DNA of 44,161 nt from Bacillus marinisedimentorum (GCF_001644195.2 NZ_LWBL02000052.1:1-44161), one strand, 5' to 3'; shown: positions 15,997-25,847, counted from the stretch's first letter. Notes: generated by a model not told the origin, from the sequence alone. A program made the numbers and translations.

Positions 15997-16486
15997 ATGT
16001 TGGATTTATTATTTTATACATCAGGATGTCATCCACATATTGATCATTAATGAAAAACTCTTTTATAAGCCGGCCCTGTTCAGCAAAACCAAGCGTCTTG
16101 TAAAATTCTACGGCACTTTGATTCGTTTCCATCACTCTAAGAGCAAGCTTCACTTTCCCATCGGACCGTGCTTTTTCAACAAGAGTTTCAAGCAGCTGCT
16201 TCCCTACTCCCATTCCCTGGCAGCCGGGATGAACAGCAACCGCCAGTTCTGCCACATGCTGGTTTGAAAGAAGCGGAGTCGGTGAATGAAAATGCGCGTA
16301 TCCGCAAACCTTTCCATTATGAAAAGCCGCAAGCTGGCTCCCGGCCGGATGGGCCGCCGCATACTCATCAACCGAATCCCACTGGATGACAGCCGGAGTT
16401 TTTGTTTTGTTCCAGACAAGCAGGTCCAGCTCCATCAAGCCCTGCAGATCTTCAGGCCGCGAATCCCTGATCACAAAATCTTCCAT
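15995..16486 (-). CDS. GNAT-family N-acetyltransferase
   Basis: 163 aa, cytosolic. Typical GNAT order: N-terminal IRDSRPEDLQGLMELD, a central AELAVAVHP strand followed by the acetyl-CoA pyrophosphate loop QGMGVGKQLL, then LALRVMETNQSAVEFYKTLGF. It transfers acetyl from acetyl-CoA to an amine; the substrate is unknown. ATG at 16486 with GGAGG upstream. It follows the DinG-like gene by 49 nt on the same strand and could be co-transcribed with it. Confidence 0.9.
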   Translation of the reverse strand: MEDFVIRDSRPEDLQGLMELDLLVWNKTKTPAVIQWDSVDEYAAAHPAGSQLAAFHNGKVCGYAHFHSPTPLLSNQHVAELAVAVHPGCQGMGVGKQLLETLVEKARSDGKVKLALRVMETNQSAVEFYKTLGFAEQGRLIKEFFINDQYVDDILMYKIINPT

Positions 16487-16535
16487 AACAATTCCTCCTG
16501 TTGTACAGAACGGCCTGACAGCGGTTTCCGGCTTC

Positions 16536-18461
16536 CTACTCCCACTCCAGCTCGATCGGCAGCACTTTTTTCACTTCATCAAGATATGTTTCGCGCTCTT
16601 CCCCTGTCATCACAATCCGAACAGCTCCGCGGTCTTCGCTGCTTCTGATCAAGCGGCCGACACCCTGCCTCAGGCGGAGAATCATGTAGGGAAGATCCAC
16701 TTCTTGCAGCGGATTGCCGGCATGCTTGCGTTTCGCCTGAAAAACCGGGTCATGCGGCGGGAATGGGAGCGATGACAGGATTACCTGTGACAGTGAGGCT
16801 CCTGGAACATCAAGACCTTCCCAAAGGCTGTATGAGCAAAGTACAGTCGCCTCTTCCATCTGAAAATGCCGGACCGTTTCACTGATTTCCCGGTCGCCCT
16901 CATATAATATATTGAACGGCCACGATTGTACCCCAGCCTGCTCCCTGAATCTACTCATCTCCTCTGCGGAAGAAAAGAGCACAAGCGATTTTCCTTTACG
17001 GCTGCGAAGCGATTCGCCAATATAACTCCATTTTTCTGCTTCTGTGTCGGAAACGTGGCCAAATAGTTCCATTTGCTCCTCATAATCAAACGGGGAAGCA
17101 ACTGTTAATGAAGAATAATCGTTTATGCCGAGGCTTCCGGCCACATATGAGAAATCACCGGCATCCGACAATGTCGCAGAAGAAAAGATGAATGGAACCG
17201 GTTTGGAAAACACCTCTTTTTCGAGAATATCTTCCACCAGGCGCGGCATGATGACAAGCGACAGTCCGGCATCTGATTCTTCGAGCCAAAAGATCCCTTC
17301 ATTCTCTTTCAGGAAAACCGACAGGCCATAGCTGAAAAACTCCAGGTATTCTTCAATCATTTTCACCTGGTAGTCATCGGCAATAAACAGCTCGGCATCA
17401 AACACAAGCTGGTCGAGGAGCTGCTGTACGTTTTTATGGAGACGGCGGGCCAAATCAAGTACTGCATCAGTACGGGCCAGGTTTTTCCGGTTCGACCCTT
17501 CCACCGTTTCTGCTGTTTCACTGAACAAATCGAACCATTCATCATGCAGTTCAAGGATTTCATCAATCAAATACAGCGACTCTTCCCTTATATCCTGGCT
17601 GCTGTAACCAGTCAGCACCCTTTCCAGTGTTGCAGAGTGGAAACGGTAGGTCAGGCCTTTTTGGGCCGCAAATTCCAGCAAATGTCCTTCATCAAACACT
17701 ACACAGCTTGCTTCCGGTAAGAGCGGCAGCTGTCCTTCACGTTTGCGGGAATCCTTCGTCCACACATGCTCCATATAAAAATCGTGGGAGCAAATGATCA
17801 AATCACCGGCACGGCGGTAATAGTCGCGGTTCAGTGTCTGGCCGCACCGGTGGCGAAGGTCACATGTCGAACACTGCTGGAGCGGATCCCATGCAATTGA
17901 CTGCCATTTTTCATTTGATACCCATGGATATTCCTTTCGATCGCCATACCGGGTGAATGACTTCATGGAAGCTGATGTTTCCCCGACAAAGTCGGGAATC
18001 GTATCGTATACCTGTAAAATGCCGTCATCATCCGTCCTGTCAACAAGCCGGTCCAATTTACGCATGCAAACATACTGTTCCCGGGCTTTGGCAAGACGTA
18101 CATCAACAGTCAGCCCGAGTGCTTTTTCAAGTTTTTCGATATCGCCGCCCTCTTTGACGAGCTGCTCAATAAGTGTCTCATCAGCACAAGAAATGATGGC
18201 CGGCTTTCTCGTATAGCGCGCATACATGATGGCATAAATCAGGTAGACAAATGTCTTCCCGGTGCCGACACCTGCCTCGGCAAAAACGACGCTTTTATTT
18301 TTAAAGGCCTGCTCGATCTGAAAGGCCATATAAATTTGTTCATCACGCAGTTCATAACCGTGTTCCGGCAAAATGTCATAAAAAACATCCCCGATATAAT
18401 CACCGAGCCTGTCAAAAAATGTTTCCGTTTTATCAATGGTAAACGGCAAATTATGATTCAT
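16536..18461 (-). CDS. DinG/XPD-family ATP-dependent DNA helicase, YpvA-like
   Basis: 641 aa, superfamily 2 Fe-S helicase. Walker A is AEAGVGTGKT (residues 61-70), the DEGH box lies near 245, and motif VI is RQGVGRLIRS (about 605). Four Cys between motifs Ia and II (near 112, then CSTCDLRHRC around 198-207) are placed like the XPD/DinG iron-sulfur ligands. It probably unwinds DNA 5' to 3' in repair or in clearing blocked forks. The length matches B. subtilis YpvA. ATG at 18461, 6 nt after AAAAGGAGA. Unlike the longer DinG of Bacillus there is no N-terminal exonuclease domain. Confidence 0.92.
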   Translation of the reverse strand: MNHNLPFTIDKTETFFDRLGDYIGDVFYDILPEHGYELRDEQIYMAFQIEQAFKNKSVVFAEAGVGTGKTFVYLIYAIMYARYTRKPAIISCADETLIEQLVKEGGDIEKLEKALGLTVDVRLAKAREQYVCMRKLDRLVDRTDDDGILQVYDTIPDFVGETSASMKSFTRYGDRKEYPWVSNEKWQSIAWDPLQQCSTCDLRHRCGQTLNRDYYRRAGDLIICSHDFYMEHVWTKDSRKREGQLPLLPEASCVVFDEGHLLEFAAQKGLTYRFHSATLERVLTGYSSQDIREESLYLIDEILELHDEWFDLFSETAETVEGSNRKNLARTDAVLDLARRLHKNVQQLLDQLVFDAELFIADDYQVKMIEEYLEFFSYGLSVFLKENEGIFWLEESDAGLSLVIMPRLVEDILEKEVFSKPVPFIFSSATLSDAGDFSYVAGSLGINDYSSLTVASPFDYEEQMELFGHVSDTEAEKWSYIGESLRSRKGKSLVLFSSAEEMSRFREQAGVQSWPFNILYEGDREISETVRHFQMEEATVLCSYSLWEGLDVPGASLSQVILSSLPFPPHDPVFQAKRKHAGNPLQEVDLPYMILRLRQGVGRLIRSSEDRGAVRIVMTGEERETYLDEVKKVLPIELEWE

Positions 18462-18872
18462 GGAAAATCTCCTTTTAGATTGTCTGTGCGAATGTTATCC
18501 GAAGTTTTAATTATAACAGAAAGATATGTGCCAGCATAGAAATTGCCCTTCTCATAAACAGCCGCCCTCAACTTAATCATCCATACGGAAAATGAACTTC
18601 TTTGGGATCGTCATTTCGGGAAATCTTCCCGCTTCCCGCTAATGAACCAGCGACTCGAACTGCACGGATTTTGCCGGGTCCGATTGGCTGGCACAGGGTA
18701 AAGGGCGCCGCTTGGATTCTGCGTTTAACAGAACATTCTTTTTAAACTTTTTTTAAAACTTAATATAAATTTTTAATAAAAAATGGACCCTTTCAACGGG
18801 ACAGACACCGCCTCCTTTTTCTCCGGCTGGCCATATCCTGCTAGAGAGAATAACACTCAAGGAGGTGAGGCG
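18462..18872. other. Divergent intergenic region, helicase / protease
   Basis: No gene seen. The right part (18730-18785) is very A/T rich (long T and A runs) and probably holds the protease promoter; no clear -35/-10 pair stands out. Confidence 0.5.
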
Positions 18873-20264
18873 ATGTTTGGATTTTCAATGATTAAGATGG
18901 TGCGCCAGCATGCCCATCGGCTTGATTTGGAGTTACGCAAGAAGCTGATCGATATGTATAGGCCTTTTCACTGGACACCGTGTGTCCTGCATCGCTCGTT
19001 GGAAGGTTTTTTGAAACGCACGAAAAAGATTTCAGTAATCGTAGAATTCAATGATGAAAAAGCCGCATATGCATCTGGTTTACAAACTGTTGAACATATA
19101 TGCAAGAAAAATTTCCGCAGCAAAGTCCTAAAACACTTCCCTGCTGTCCATTCATGCAGCTGTCAGGTAACATCGGCGGCGCTGGAAGAATTCATGGAAT
19201 GCGGACATATCAGGAAAGTGTTTTTGAACAGGGAAGTCAGAGCCCTGCTAGATGTTGCCGTCTTCTCCGCAAATGCCCGGGAAATCAATCAGGCAAGAAA
19301 TCTGACCGGTGCGGGCACGACAATTGCCGTCATTGACACAGGGATCCATCCGCATAAAGATATCAGCAGCCGGATCATCGCTTTCAAAGATCTGGTCAAC
19401 GGCAGAGACGGTATCGAAAACGCGTATGACGACAATGGACACGGCACCCATTGTGCCGGAGATGCCGCCGCTTCCGGTAACTTTGCCGGACCTGCTTATA
19501 AAGCGAATCTGGTAGGTGTAAAGGTCCTGGATAAACACGGATCGGGCTCACTGGACACCGTTATGGAAGGGGTTCAATGGTGCATGGATTTCAATCGGTT
19601 CAGCACAGATGAAAGAATTGACATTATTTCACTGTCACTTGGCTCCACTGCAATGCCAGGAGAAGATCCGATGGTCAAAATCGTGGAAAAAGCCTGGGAA
19701 GAAGGCATAGTCATCTATGCTGCCGCAGGTAATTCCGGACCAGACTACGAAACAATCGCAAGTCCCGGCACAAGCGAGATGATTTTGACCGTCGGTGCAT
19801 CGGATGACCGCAACTCGATTTTGCGCACTGATGATGTTGCTGCAAGCTTTTCAAGCAGGGGACCAACGATAAACGGCGCATCAAAACCTGATTTACTTTC
19901 ACCGGGCGTAAATATCATTTCACTTCGGTCACCCGGTTCATACCTTGATAAATTGCAGAAACAGGCTCGGGTCGGAACAGGTTATATGAGCTTATCGGGC
20001 ACATCAATGGCAACCCCGCTTTGCGCAGGTGTCACAGCACTATTGCTTGAATATTTGCATTCCCAGGGCATAACGGCCGACTCTTTTAATTCGAAACGGG
20101 AACTTCCCGATTTAATAAAGGATTCAATTAAAAACGGCGCCGACAATCCCACTCCGGTAGTCATCGATCCATATATCCATGGAGCAGGCTTCCTCAATGC
20201 GGAAAAATCGCTCGAATGGCTCGCAAATAACCTTCCCCAATCCCCTGATGACCAGGACATATAA
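18873..20264 (+). CDS. aprX: Intracellular-type subtilisin-like serine protease, AprX family
   Basis: 463 aa S8 peptidase. Catalytic triad Asp155 (VIDTG), His190 (NGHGTHCAG) and Ser378 (SGTSMATP), with oxyanion Asn287 (AAAGNSGP). It begins MFGFSMIKMVRQHAH, like B. subtilis AprX, and has no secretion signal. The region before the catalytic domain (about 50-120) reads like an I9-type propeptide or prodomain. ATG at 18873 after AAGGAGGTGAG; the longer frame from 18783 has no ribosome binding site. B. subtilis AprX is somewhat shorter (about 442 aa); the extra residues are mainly at the C-terminus. Monocistronic, with its own terminator. Confidence 0.92.
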   Translation: MFGFSMIKMVRQHAHRLDLELRKKLIDMYRPFHWTPCVLHRSLEGFLKRTKKISVIVEFNDEKAAYASGLQTVEHICKKNFRSKVLKHFPAVHSCSCQVTSAALEEFMECGHIRKVFLNREVRALLDVAVFSANAREINQARNLTGAGTTIAVIDTGIHPHKDISSRIIAFKDLVNGRDGIENAYDDNGHGTHCAGDAAASGNFAGPAYKANLVGVKVLDKHGSGSLDTVMEGVQWCMDFNRFSTDERIDIISLSLGSTAMPGEDPMVKIVEKAWEEGIVIYAAAGNSGPDYETIASPGTSEMILTVGASDDRNSILRTDDVAASFSSRGPTINGASKPDLLSPGVNIISLRSPGSYLDKLQKQARVGTGYMSLSGTSMATPLCAGVTALLLEYLHSQGITADSFNSKRELPDLIKDSIKNGADNPTPVVIDPYIHGAGFLNAEKSLEWLANNLPQSPDDQDI

Positions 20265-20276
20265 ATCGATCCTTCC

Positions 20277-20317
20277 AATAAGCGGCTGCCCCACCCGGTT
20301 CTGCCGCTTATTTTTCT
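20277..20317 (+). terminator. Terminator of aprX
   Basis: AATAAGCGGC (20277-20286) and GCCGCTTATT (20303-20312), then TTTCTG. Confidence 0.85.
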
Positions 20318-20347
20318 GAAATAAAAAACGTTCATAATTTCTTCTCT

Positions 20348-20376
20348 TTTCCTTTTCATTCGGATTCCTGTATAAT
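20348..20376 (+). promoter_or_regulatory. rib operon promoter
   Basis: A perfect TATAAT at 20371-20376, about 25 nt before the riboswitch; the -35 region (TTTCCT-like) is poor. Confidence 0.6.
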
Positions 20377-20400
20377 ATGGAACAAACGAATATGACAATT

Positions 20401-20543
20401 TCCTTCGGGGTCGGGTGCAATTCCCAACCGGCGGTGATGAAGCGTCGTGCTTCTAAGTCCGTGACCCGTTTGGCGCATACGGCAAACGGTGGATCTGGTG
20501 GAACTCCAGAGCCGACAGTGAAAGTCTGGATGGGAGAAGGAAT
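20401..20543 (+). promoter_or_regulatory. FMN riboswitch (RFN element)
   Basis: All conserved blocks are present in order: CTTCGGGGTCGGGTG, CAATTCCCAACCGGCGGTGA, AGTCCGTGACCCG, GGATCTGGTG, CTCCAGAGCCGACAG and a closing GGGAGAAGG. The variable arm is GTTTGGCGCATACGGCAAAC. It controls the riboflavin operon; FMN binding should favour the downstream terminator. Confidence 0.97.
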
Positions 20544-20619
20544 TTTTAAAGCGAGGGCTTTTTAATGGGTGAAGTATACCCTTTTTTACCCCTCTGCTTT
20601 GTAATGCTTTTGTACGACT

Positions 20620-20659
20620 GCCCCGGATTGGAATGTTTTATTCCATCCGGGCTTTTTTA
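20620..20659 (+). terminator. Riboswitch-controlled terminator of the rib operon
   Basis: GCCCCGGATTGGAAT and ATTCCATCCGGGC form a stem of about 13 bp around GTTTT, followed by TTTTTT. It lies between the FMN aptamer and ribD. Confidence 0.9.
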
Positions 20660-20738
20660 TACCCTGAAAACAGTCATTTCAAAGACATTCCAGATTCATC
20701 CGAAATCAATCTTCACTATCAAGTAAGGGGACGGCGCA

Positions 20739-21845
20739 ATGAATGATACAGCATATATGAAACTTGCACTTGATCTGGCCAGGAATACGGCCGGACAGAC
20801 ATCTCCAAATCCGGTTGTCGGTGCAGTCGCAGTTAAAAATGGCCGGATCATCGGCATGGGGGCGCACCTTAAAGCGGGCGAACCGCATGCTGAAGTCCAC
20901 GCCCTGAAAATGGCCGGTGAGGAGGCGCGTGATGCAACGCTTTATGTCACGCTTGAACCATGCAGCCATTACGGCCGGACCCCGCCCTGTTCCGATCTCA
21001 TTGTGAGAACAGGCTTGAAACGGGTCGTCGTGGCGACGACCGACCCTAATCCGCAGGTTGCCGGTAAAGGAATCGAGCGGATGCGAAAAGCTGGAATCAC
21101 TGTCGACACCGGACTGCTGAAAGAAGAGGCTGACGAACTGAACAAAATATTTTTCCACTATATAAGCACAGGAAAGCCGTTCGTCACCCTCAAGTCAGCC
21201 GTAAGCCTGGACGGAAAGACAGCAACCGTAACCGGTGAGAGCAAATGGATCACCGGCGCAGAGGCACGGGAGGATGTCCACCAGTTCAGGCATATGCATG
21301 ACGGAATCCTTGTCGGGGTCAACACGGTTTTAAAAGACAATCCGACCCTCACCACCCGGCTTCCTGAAGGTGGAAAAAACCCGGTCCGCATCATTTTGGA
21401 CAGCGGCCTCAGAACACCGGAAGACAGCTTGATTGTTACTGACACTGCAGCTCCTGTCTGGATCTTCACCGGCGCTGACAGTGACGCCAAGAAAGCCGAA
21501 CGATTCGAAAATAACGGCATCCGCATTTTCCGAATGCCTCAAAAGCCGATTAAGATTGAAGAAGTCCTGAAAACACTGGCGGAAGAAGAAATCACATCGC
21601 TGTTTGTTGAAGGCGGCTCAGAAGTTCACGGCAGCTTCCTGAAAGCCGGGGCATTCCAGCAGGTGATTACCTATATCGCGCCAAAATTGATCGGCGGGAA
21701 AGCGGCCCCTTCCTCCTTTGGCGGCGAAGGAATCGCTTCAATGAGCGATACTGTGCCTCTTGTAATCAAAGAAGTTAAACAAATAGGCCGGGACTTGCGG
21801 ATTATCGCAGTTCCTGAAAACCCGGCTCCATCAGGAGGGGATTAA
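20739..21845 (+). CDS. ribD: Bifunctional riboflavin deaminase/reductase
   Basis: Deaminates and then reduces the pyrimidine intermediate after GTP ring opening. The N-terminal deaminase has the zinc motif H50-A-E52 with C75 and C84 (PCSHYGRTPPC); the C-terminal reductase begins near residue 147 (VTLKSAVSLDGKTAT) and contains LFVEGGSEVHGSF. 368 aa, normal. ATG at 20739 after AAGGGG. First gene of ribD-E-BA-H. Confidence 0.97.
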   Translation: MNDTAYMKLALDLARNTAGQTSPNPVVGAVAVKNGRIIGMGAHLKAGEPHAEVHALKMAGEEARDATLYVTLEPCSHYGRTPPCSDLIVRTGLKRVVVATTDPNPQVAGKGIERMRKAGITVDTGLLKEEADELNKIFFHYISTGKPFVTLKSAVSLDGKTATVTGESKWITGAEAREDVHQFRHMHDGILVGVNTVLKDNPTLTTRLPEGGKNPVRIILDSGLRTPEDSLIVTDTAAPVWIFTGADSDAKKAERFENNGIRIFRMPQKPIKIEEVLKTLAEEEITSLFVEGGSEVHGSFLKAGAFQQVITYIAPKLIGGKAAPSSFGGEGIASMSDTVPLVIKEVKQIGRDLRIIAVPENPAPSGGD

Positions 21846-21846
21846 T

Positions 21847-22506
21847 ATGTTCACTGGAATTATAGAAGAAATCGGCACTATAAGAAGCATCCGCGGTTCC
21901 GGTGAAGCCATCGCTGTTACAGTCGGCGCCGAAAAAGTACTGGAAGATGTCCGGCTCGGCGACAGTATCGCAGTCAACGGCGTTTGCCTGACTGTCACAT
22001 CATTCACGGATAACCGGTTTACCGTCGACGTCATGCCTGAAACAGTGAAGGCCACCAATCTGAGAGACTTGACGACAGGCTCGAAAGTGAACCTCGAGCG
22101 CGCGATGGCAGCAGGCGGACGTTTCGGCGGCCATTTTGTCTCGGGCCATATCGACGGAACCGGCAAGATTATAAATAAGAATGCCGATCAAAATGCGGTC
22201 TATTATGAAATCGAGGCAGATGACAGTCTCCTCACCTATATGATGATGAAAGGGTCTGTTTCCGTAGACGGGACCAGCCTGACGATTTTCGGCTTGACTG
22301 AACACAGCTTTACCGTTTCCCTCATTCCTCACACCAGATCGCATACCGTATTGGGTGCCAAGGAAAAGGGAGACACTGTTAATGTAGAATGCGACATGCT
22401 CAGCAAATACGTCAACAGGATTCTGGAAGCAAAAACTGAAAAGAAGCCGTCACCAGAAAAGCAAGGTATTTCAATGGATTTTCTGGCCGATAACGGTTTT
22501 ATGTAA
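21847..22506 (+). CDS. ribE: Riboflavin synthase alpha chain
   Basis: Dismutation of two 6,7-dimethyl-8-ribityllumazines to riboflavin. Two lumazine-binding repeats: [10 protein letters not shown]...GVCLTV (1-97) and GHIDGTG...GTSLTI (98-195); the C-terminal tail is a helix. 219 aa, normal. The gene starts 1 nt after the ribD stop, with its ribosome binding site (GGAGGGG) inside the end of ribD. Confidence 0.96.
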   Translation: MFTGIIEEIGTIRSIRGSGEAIAVTVGAEKVLEDVRLGDSIAVNGVCLTVTSFTDNRFTVDVMPETVKATNLRDLTTGSKVNLERAMAAGGRFGGHFVSGHIDGTGKIINKNADQNAVYYEIEADDSLLTYMMMKGSVSVDGTSLTIFGLTEHSFTVSLIPHTRSHTVLGAKEKGDTVNVECDMLSKYVNRILEAKTEKKPSPEKQGISMDFLADNGFM

Positions 22507-22520
22507 AGGAGAGATTCGCC

Positions 22521-23714
22521 GTGTTCGATCCAATTGAAAATGCAGTGAACGATTTAAAAGAAGGAAAAGTCGTCATCGTTTGTGATGATGAGGACCGTGA
22601 GAATGAAGGAGATTTCATCGCTCTCGCCGAAAAGGCCACACCCGATGTCGTCAACTTCATGGCCACACACGGCCGGGGGCTCATTTGCGCCCCGATTGAG
22701 AAAGATCTTGCTGACAAACTTGAACTGTTCCCGATGACTTCACACAACACGGATCCGCACGGAACTGCGTTCACTATAAGCATCGATCATAAAATGAGCA
22801 CAACCGGCATTTCCGCGTACGAGCGTTCCGCAACGATTAAAAACATGCTGGATCCAGAAGCCAAACCGGTTGACTTCAAGCGGCCGGGCCACGTCTTCCC
22901 GCTCGTCGCCAAAAAAGGCGGCGTCCTGCGCAGGGCCGGCCATACGGAGGCGGCTGTCGATCTGGCCAGGCTGGCAGATGCAAAACCTGCCGGCGTCATT
23001 TGTGAAATCATGAATGAGGACGGCACAATGGCCCGCGTACCCCAGCTGCGGGAAATCGCGGATGAATTCGGACTAAAAATGGTTACGATCAAAGATTTAA
23101 TCAAGTACCGGAATCAGAAAGACAAACTCGTCCAGCGCGAAGTTGAAATCAAGCTGCCGACCGAGTTCGGGGATTTCCGGGCATACGGCTATTCCAACGC
23201 ACTTGATGATAAAGAGCATGTGGCCCTTGTCAAAGGCCAGATCAACCCGCAGGAGCCGACGCTGGTGCGCGTACACTCCGAATGCCTGACAGGCGATGTG
23301 TTCGGCTCATTCCGGTGCGATTGCGGACCGCAGCTCCATGCTGCCCTGACCCAAATTGAAGAAGCCGGCAGCGGTGTGCTGCTCTATATGCGCCAGGAAG
23401 GCCGCGGCATCGGCCTTTTAAATAAAATGAAAGCATACAAGCTCCAGGAAGAAGGATATGACACCGTCGAAGCGAACGAAAAACTCGGCTTCAAGCCTGA
23501 TCTCCGTGATTATGGCATCGGGGCCCAGATCCTCCGTGACCTCGGCGTCTCAAAGATGAAGCTCCTTACCAACAATCCGCGTAAAATCAAAGGTCTCAGC
23601 GGATATGGGCTGGAAGTGACCGAGCGAATTCCGCTTCAGATGGAATTCAAGGAGGAAAACGAGAAGTATTTACGGACGAAGCACAAAAAGCTTGGCCATA
23701 TGCTTCATTTTTAA
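22521..23714 (+). CDS. ribBA: Bifunctional DHBP synthase / GTP cyclohydrolase II
   Basis: Starts both branches of riboflavin synthesis. The N-terminal DHBP synthase has [11 protein letters not shown] (near 27-37) and [12 protein letters not shown]. The C-terminal GTP cyclohydrolase II (from about 205) has the zinc motif [16 protein letters not shown] and [10 protein letters not shown]. 397 aa, as in B. subtilis RibA. GTG start at 22521 after AAGGAGAG, 14 nt downstream of ribE. Confidence 0.97.
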   Translation: MFDPIENAVNDLKEGKVVIVCDDEDRENEGDFIALAEKATPDVVNFMATHGRGLICAPIEKDLADKLELFPMTSHNTDPHGTAFTISIDHKMSTTGISAYERSATIKNMLDPEAKPVDFKRPGHVFPLVAKKGGVLRRAGHTEAAVDLARLADAKPAGVICEIMNEDGTMARVPQLREIADEFGLKMVTIKDLIKYRNQKDKLVQREVEIKLPTEFGDFRAYGYSNALDDKEHVALVKGQINPQEPTLVRVHSECLTGDVFGSFRCDCGPQLHAALTQIEEAGSGVLLYMRQEGRGIGLLNKMKAYKLQEEGYDTVEANEKLGFKPDLRDYGIGAQILRDLGVSKMKLLTNNPRKIKGLSGYGLEVTERIPLQMEFKEENEKYLRTKHKKLGHMLHF

Positions 23715-23789
23715 AATGGGCAACTCCAACTCAATTTAACATGCAGCACAAAATATATAAACGATTGGATAATCAAGGGAGGAATTTTA

Positions 23790-24257
23790 ATGGGTAACGT
23801 ATATGAAGGAAATCTGGTAGGAACTGGGCTGAAAGTCGGTATCGTGGTGGGCCGGTTCAATGAATTTATTACTAGCAAGCTTCTCGGCGGTGCACAGGAT
23901 GCACTCATCCGCCACGGTGTTGAAGATGAGAATATCGATATCGCATGGGTGCCGGGCGCCTTCGAAATTCCGATGATCGCACAAAAAATGGCCGATACGG
24001 GCAAATATGACGCCGTCATCACGCTTGGAACAGTCATCCGCGGGTCCACTCCGCATTTCGAATATGTATCGAGCGAAGTCGCAAAAGGTGTCGCCGCCGC
24101 TTCAATGAAATCAGGCCTTCCGGTCGTCTTCGGCGTCCTTACGACAGATACGATTGAACAGGCGATTGAAAGAGCCGGCACAAAAGCAGGCAACAAAGGC
24201 TGGGATGCCGCTTCCACTGCGATTGAGATGGCCAATCTTTCAAGATCTTTTGACTAA
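23790..24257 (+). CDS. ribH: 6,7-dimethyl-8-ribityllumazine synthase
   Basis: Condenses the two branch products to the lumazine. 155 aa with the substrate-binding segments [16 protein letters not shown] and [11 protein letters not shown] (catalytic His) and the C-terminal [12 protein letters not shown]. Forms 60-subunit capsids in Bacillus. ATG at 23790 after GGGAGGA. Last gene of the operon; no ribT follows, unlike B. subtilis. Confidence 0.97.
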   Translation: MGNVYEGNLVGTGLKVGIVVGRFNEFITSKLLGGAQDALIRHGVEDENIDIAWVPGAFEIPMIAQKMADTGKYDAVITLGTVIRGSTPHFEYVSSEVAKGVAAASMKSGLPVVFGVLTTDTIEQAIERAGTKAGNKGWDAASTAIEMANLSRSFD

Positions 24258-24261
24258 TAAG

Positions 24262-24410
24262 ATATTTTGTTAAGACAAGCCTCATTCACCTATGAAGTAC
24301 CGATATCGTGGAAAAAGGCGAAAAAGCAATTAAATGCGGTCATTAAAAGCACCGATAATTGCATATCAAAGAACATTATAATCAATACAAAAAGAGGCTT
24401 GGACAAACGT
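24262..24410 (+). pseudogene. Possible coding relic after ribH
   Basis: An open frame without a start reads about 49 residues, including SFTYEVPISWKKAKKQ and KRGLDKRI, then stops at 24410-24412. It is followed by a GAGGCTTGGACAAA sequence and a large hairpin. The protein-like composition and the downstream sequence suggest the 3' remains of an insertion sequence, but no family is recognised. Confidence 0.3.
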
Positions 24411-24424
24411 ATTTGAGTCAAAGA

Positions 24425-24486
24425 AAAATCCGAACTATCTTGCGAAGCTCTAAATAGAGTTTCGCATTAGTTCGGATTTTTTACGT
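24425..24486 (+). terminator. Large hairpin, probable rib operon terminator
   Basis: AAAAATCCGAACTA pairs with TAGTTCGGATTTTT, and inside it TGCGAAGCTCTA pairs with TAGAGTTTCGCA, around AA. A T run follows. This is the first strong terminator after ribH; it could also be the end of an old mobile element. Confidence 0.65.
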
Positions 24487-24633
24487 TATGGCTTTCTTGC
24501 AATGAAATTATTCGTCTATAGAGCTGGGCAGTTTAGAGGAAAGCAAGCATTACTGCTCCACGTAAACAGAACCATTTATCATTCACAAGGCTTATCCTTT
24601 CCCCCTGTGTTTCCCCACATTTACCTGATCTTA

Positions 24634-25137
24634 TCAAAGCTGTGCTGCCGCCCCATTTATTCTTTGCCCCAGTTCCTGATCCAGGACCAGCAGCGCTGCC
24701 GGATTGTCAGAAGCAAGCGCCAGGCGGTCAACAATCCGCTGTGACTGTGATTCTTCTTCGATCTGTTCCCTCAAAAAGTCATTTATAATGACAGCGGCCT
24801 GCGGGTCTGCCTGTACAGCAAAGTTATATGCCCGCCGATACCCGTTCGTAACATACTGTTCATGGGCCAGCACCTGTTTAAATGTTTGTAAAGGGCTCCC
24901 GAAATCATCCTGCTGGGCGGGGACCGCTTCGAGCTTCACAGTTCCGCCTTTATCATTCAAATAATCTATGAGAACAAGCATGTGGGTCCGCTCCTCATTT
25001 GACTGTGCTCTAAGCCAGCTCGCCATCCCGGTGTAATTGATCCGGTCCATATAAGCCGACATGGCGAGATACAGCGTACTCGAAACATGTTCTATTTGAA
25101 TAAGCCTATTTATCAAATTCTGGATATCTTCGTTCAT
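24634..25137 (-). CDS. Non-heme ferritin-like protein
   Basis: 167 aa four-helix ferritin of the FtnA type; stores iron as ferric mineral. Visible likely ferroxidase ligands: Glu16 in QIEHVSSTLYLAMSAY, the SNEERTHM motif (Glu and His, residues 46-53), HEQYVT near 92, and EQIEEESQS near 127-135. ATG at 25137; the AAGGAGG upstream is about 13 nt away, longer than ideal, but no better start is seen. Monocistronic. A DPS or encapsulin-cargo assignment is less likely, because the order of motifs follows FtnA. Confidence 0.88.
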   Translation of the reverse strand: MNEDIQNLINRLIQIEHVSSTLYLAMSAYMDRINYTGMASWLRAQSNEERTHMLVLIDYLNDKGGTVKLEAVPAQQDDFGSPLQTFKQVLAHEQYVTNGYRRAYNFAVQADPQAAVIINDFLREQIEEESQSQRIVDRLALASDNPAALLVLDQELGQRINGAAAQL

Positions 25138-25393
25138 CGGGACTCTTCTTCCTCCTTCCTGTCTAGCTACATGTATACGTTATGCAAACCAGATTGGAAA
25201 TGTAAGATGTCCGCCTGCATTCTCATCCAGAATTCACAGCCTCTCATGAGATTAGCGTCCCTCTGATCGGAAATCCCCTTCCGCCTCCCTTCAGTTTCCA
25301 GGCACCCCTGCCGCCCTTTCCTTCAGCTGTCGGTTTCAAATATCTTCACCCTTCAGGACTTGAATCCTATATAAGTCCACATTCCGGGAACAC
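25138..25393. other. Upstream region of the ferritin gene
   Basis: No gene or clear promoter pair recognised. Pyrimidine-rich on the plus strand. Confidence 0.4.
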
Positions 25394-25570
25394 AGAACAA
25401 ATGCGCAAGGCGCCCGCTTAGCGGCGTACACATAAGCGGGGTACCCGCAGGGAGGTGCTCTTTCCTCCCGGTGGGATCCCCGCTTATGACGATAGCCGCT
25501 GGCGCCTGGAGCTGGAAGATTCCCTTCTGGCTTTTTATCCACAACGCTTAAAATTTATAATTTCCTTAAC
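25394..25570 (+). repeat. Dispersed palindromic repeat, copy 2 (most complete)
   Basis: Begins AGAACAAATGCGCAAGGC and ends TTTCCTTAAC. Nested palindromes: outer AGGCGCC/GGCGCCT, middle CATAAGCGGGGTACCC with GGGATCCCCGCTTATG (two mismatches in 16), inner GGGAGG/CCTCCC around TGCTCTTT. Near the right end is TTATCCACA (25535-25543). Confidence 0.92.
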
Positions 25571-25602
25571 TATTAAAAAGAACAGCGCTTTCGCACTGTT
25601 CT
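25571..25602 (-). terminator. Terminator of the small gene at 25602
   Basis: AAGAACAG and CTGTTCTT with a roughly 10-nt loop (about 25577-25602); on the minus strand followed by TTTTTAATAG. It abuts repeat copy 2. Confidence 0.7.
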
Positions 25603-25847
25603 TAGCACCAACCCTGGTCGCATCCTTCGACATATTGAAGAATGACCGGTTCCCTCTCAGGCTCCTCAAATCGGTAGATCCTGTTTTCTTCGAAAAGATA
25701 GCCTTCATTCATATGATATTCCGCCCCTTCGGCGGTATAAACCATCCTGCCGATTTTTTCATTGTTCAGAAACAAGCACATGCTGCCATCTTCCAATTTG
25801 CCGTAAACCCGGGTGGTCACATCAAGTCCTTTTCGTTTGGCCTGCAT
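25602..25847 (-). CDS. Small conserved-looking protein, possibly DUF2553/YusG-like
   Basis: 81 aa, beta-rich, no signal peptide. It begins MQAKRKGLDVTTRVYGKLEDG and ends EGCDQGWC with a CxxxxC pair. Length and layout recall B. subtilis YusG (DUF2553), but this is from memory and tentative. ATG at 25847 with AAGGAGGCGAG upstream, a very strong ribosome binding site. Function unknown. Confidence 0.75.
   Translation of the reverse strand: MQAKRKGLDVTTRVYGKLEDGSMCLFLNNEKIGRMVYTAEGAEYHMNEGYLFEENRIYRFEEPEREPVILQYVEGCDQGWC

Noticed and set aside
25336-25542. Short open frames inside the dispersed repeat (also 11160-11300 and 40200-40424)
   Set aside because: They lie in palindromic repeat DNA and are not shared between the three copies.
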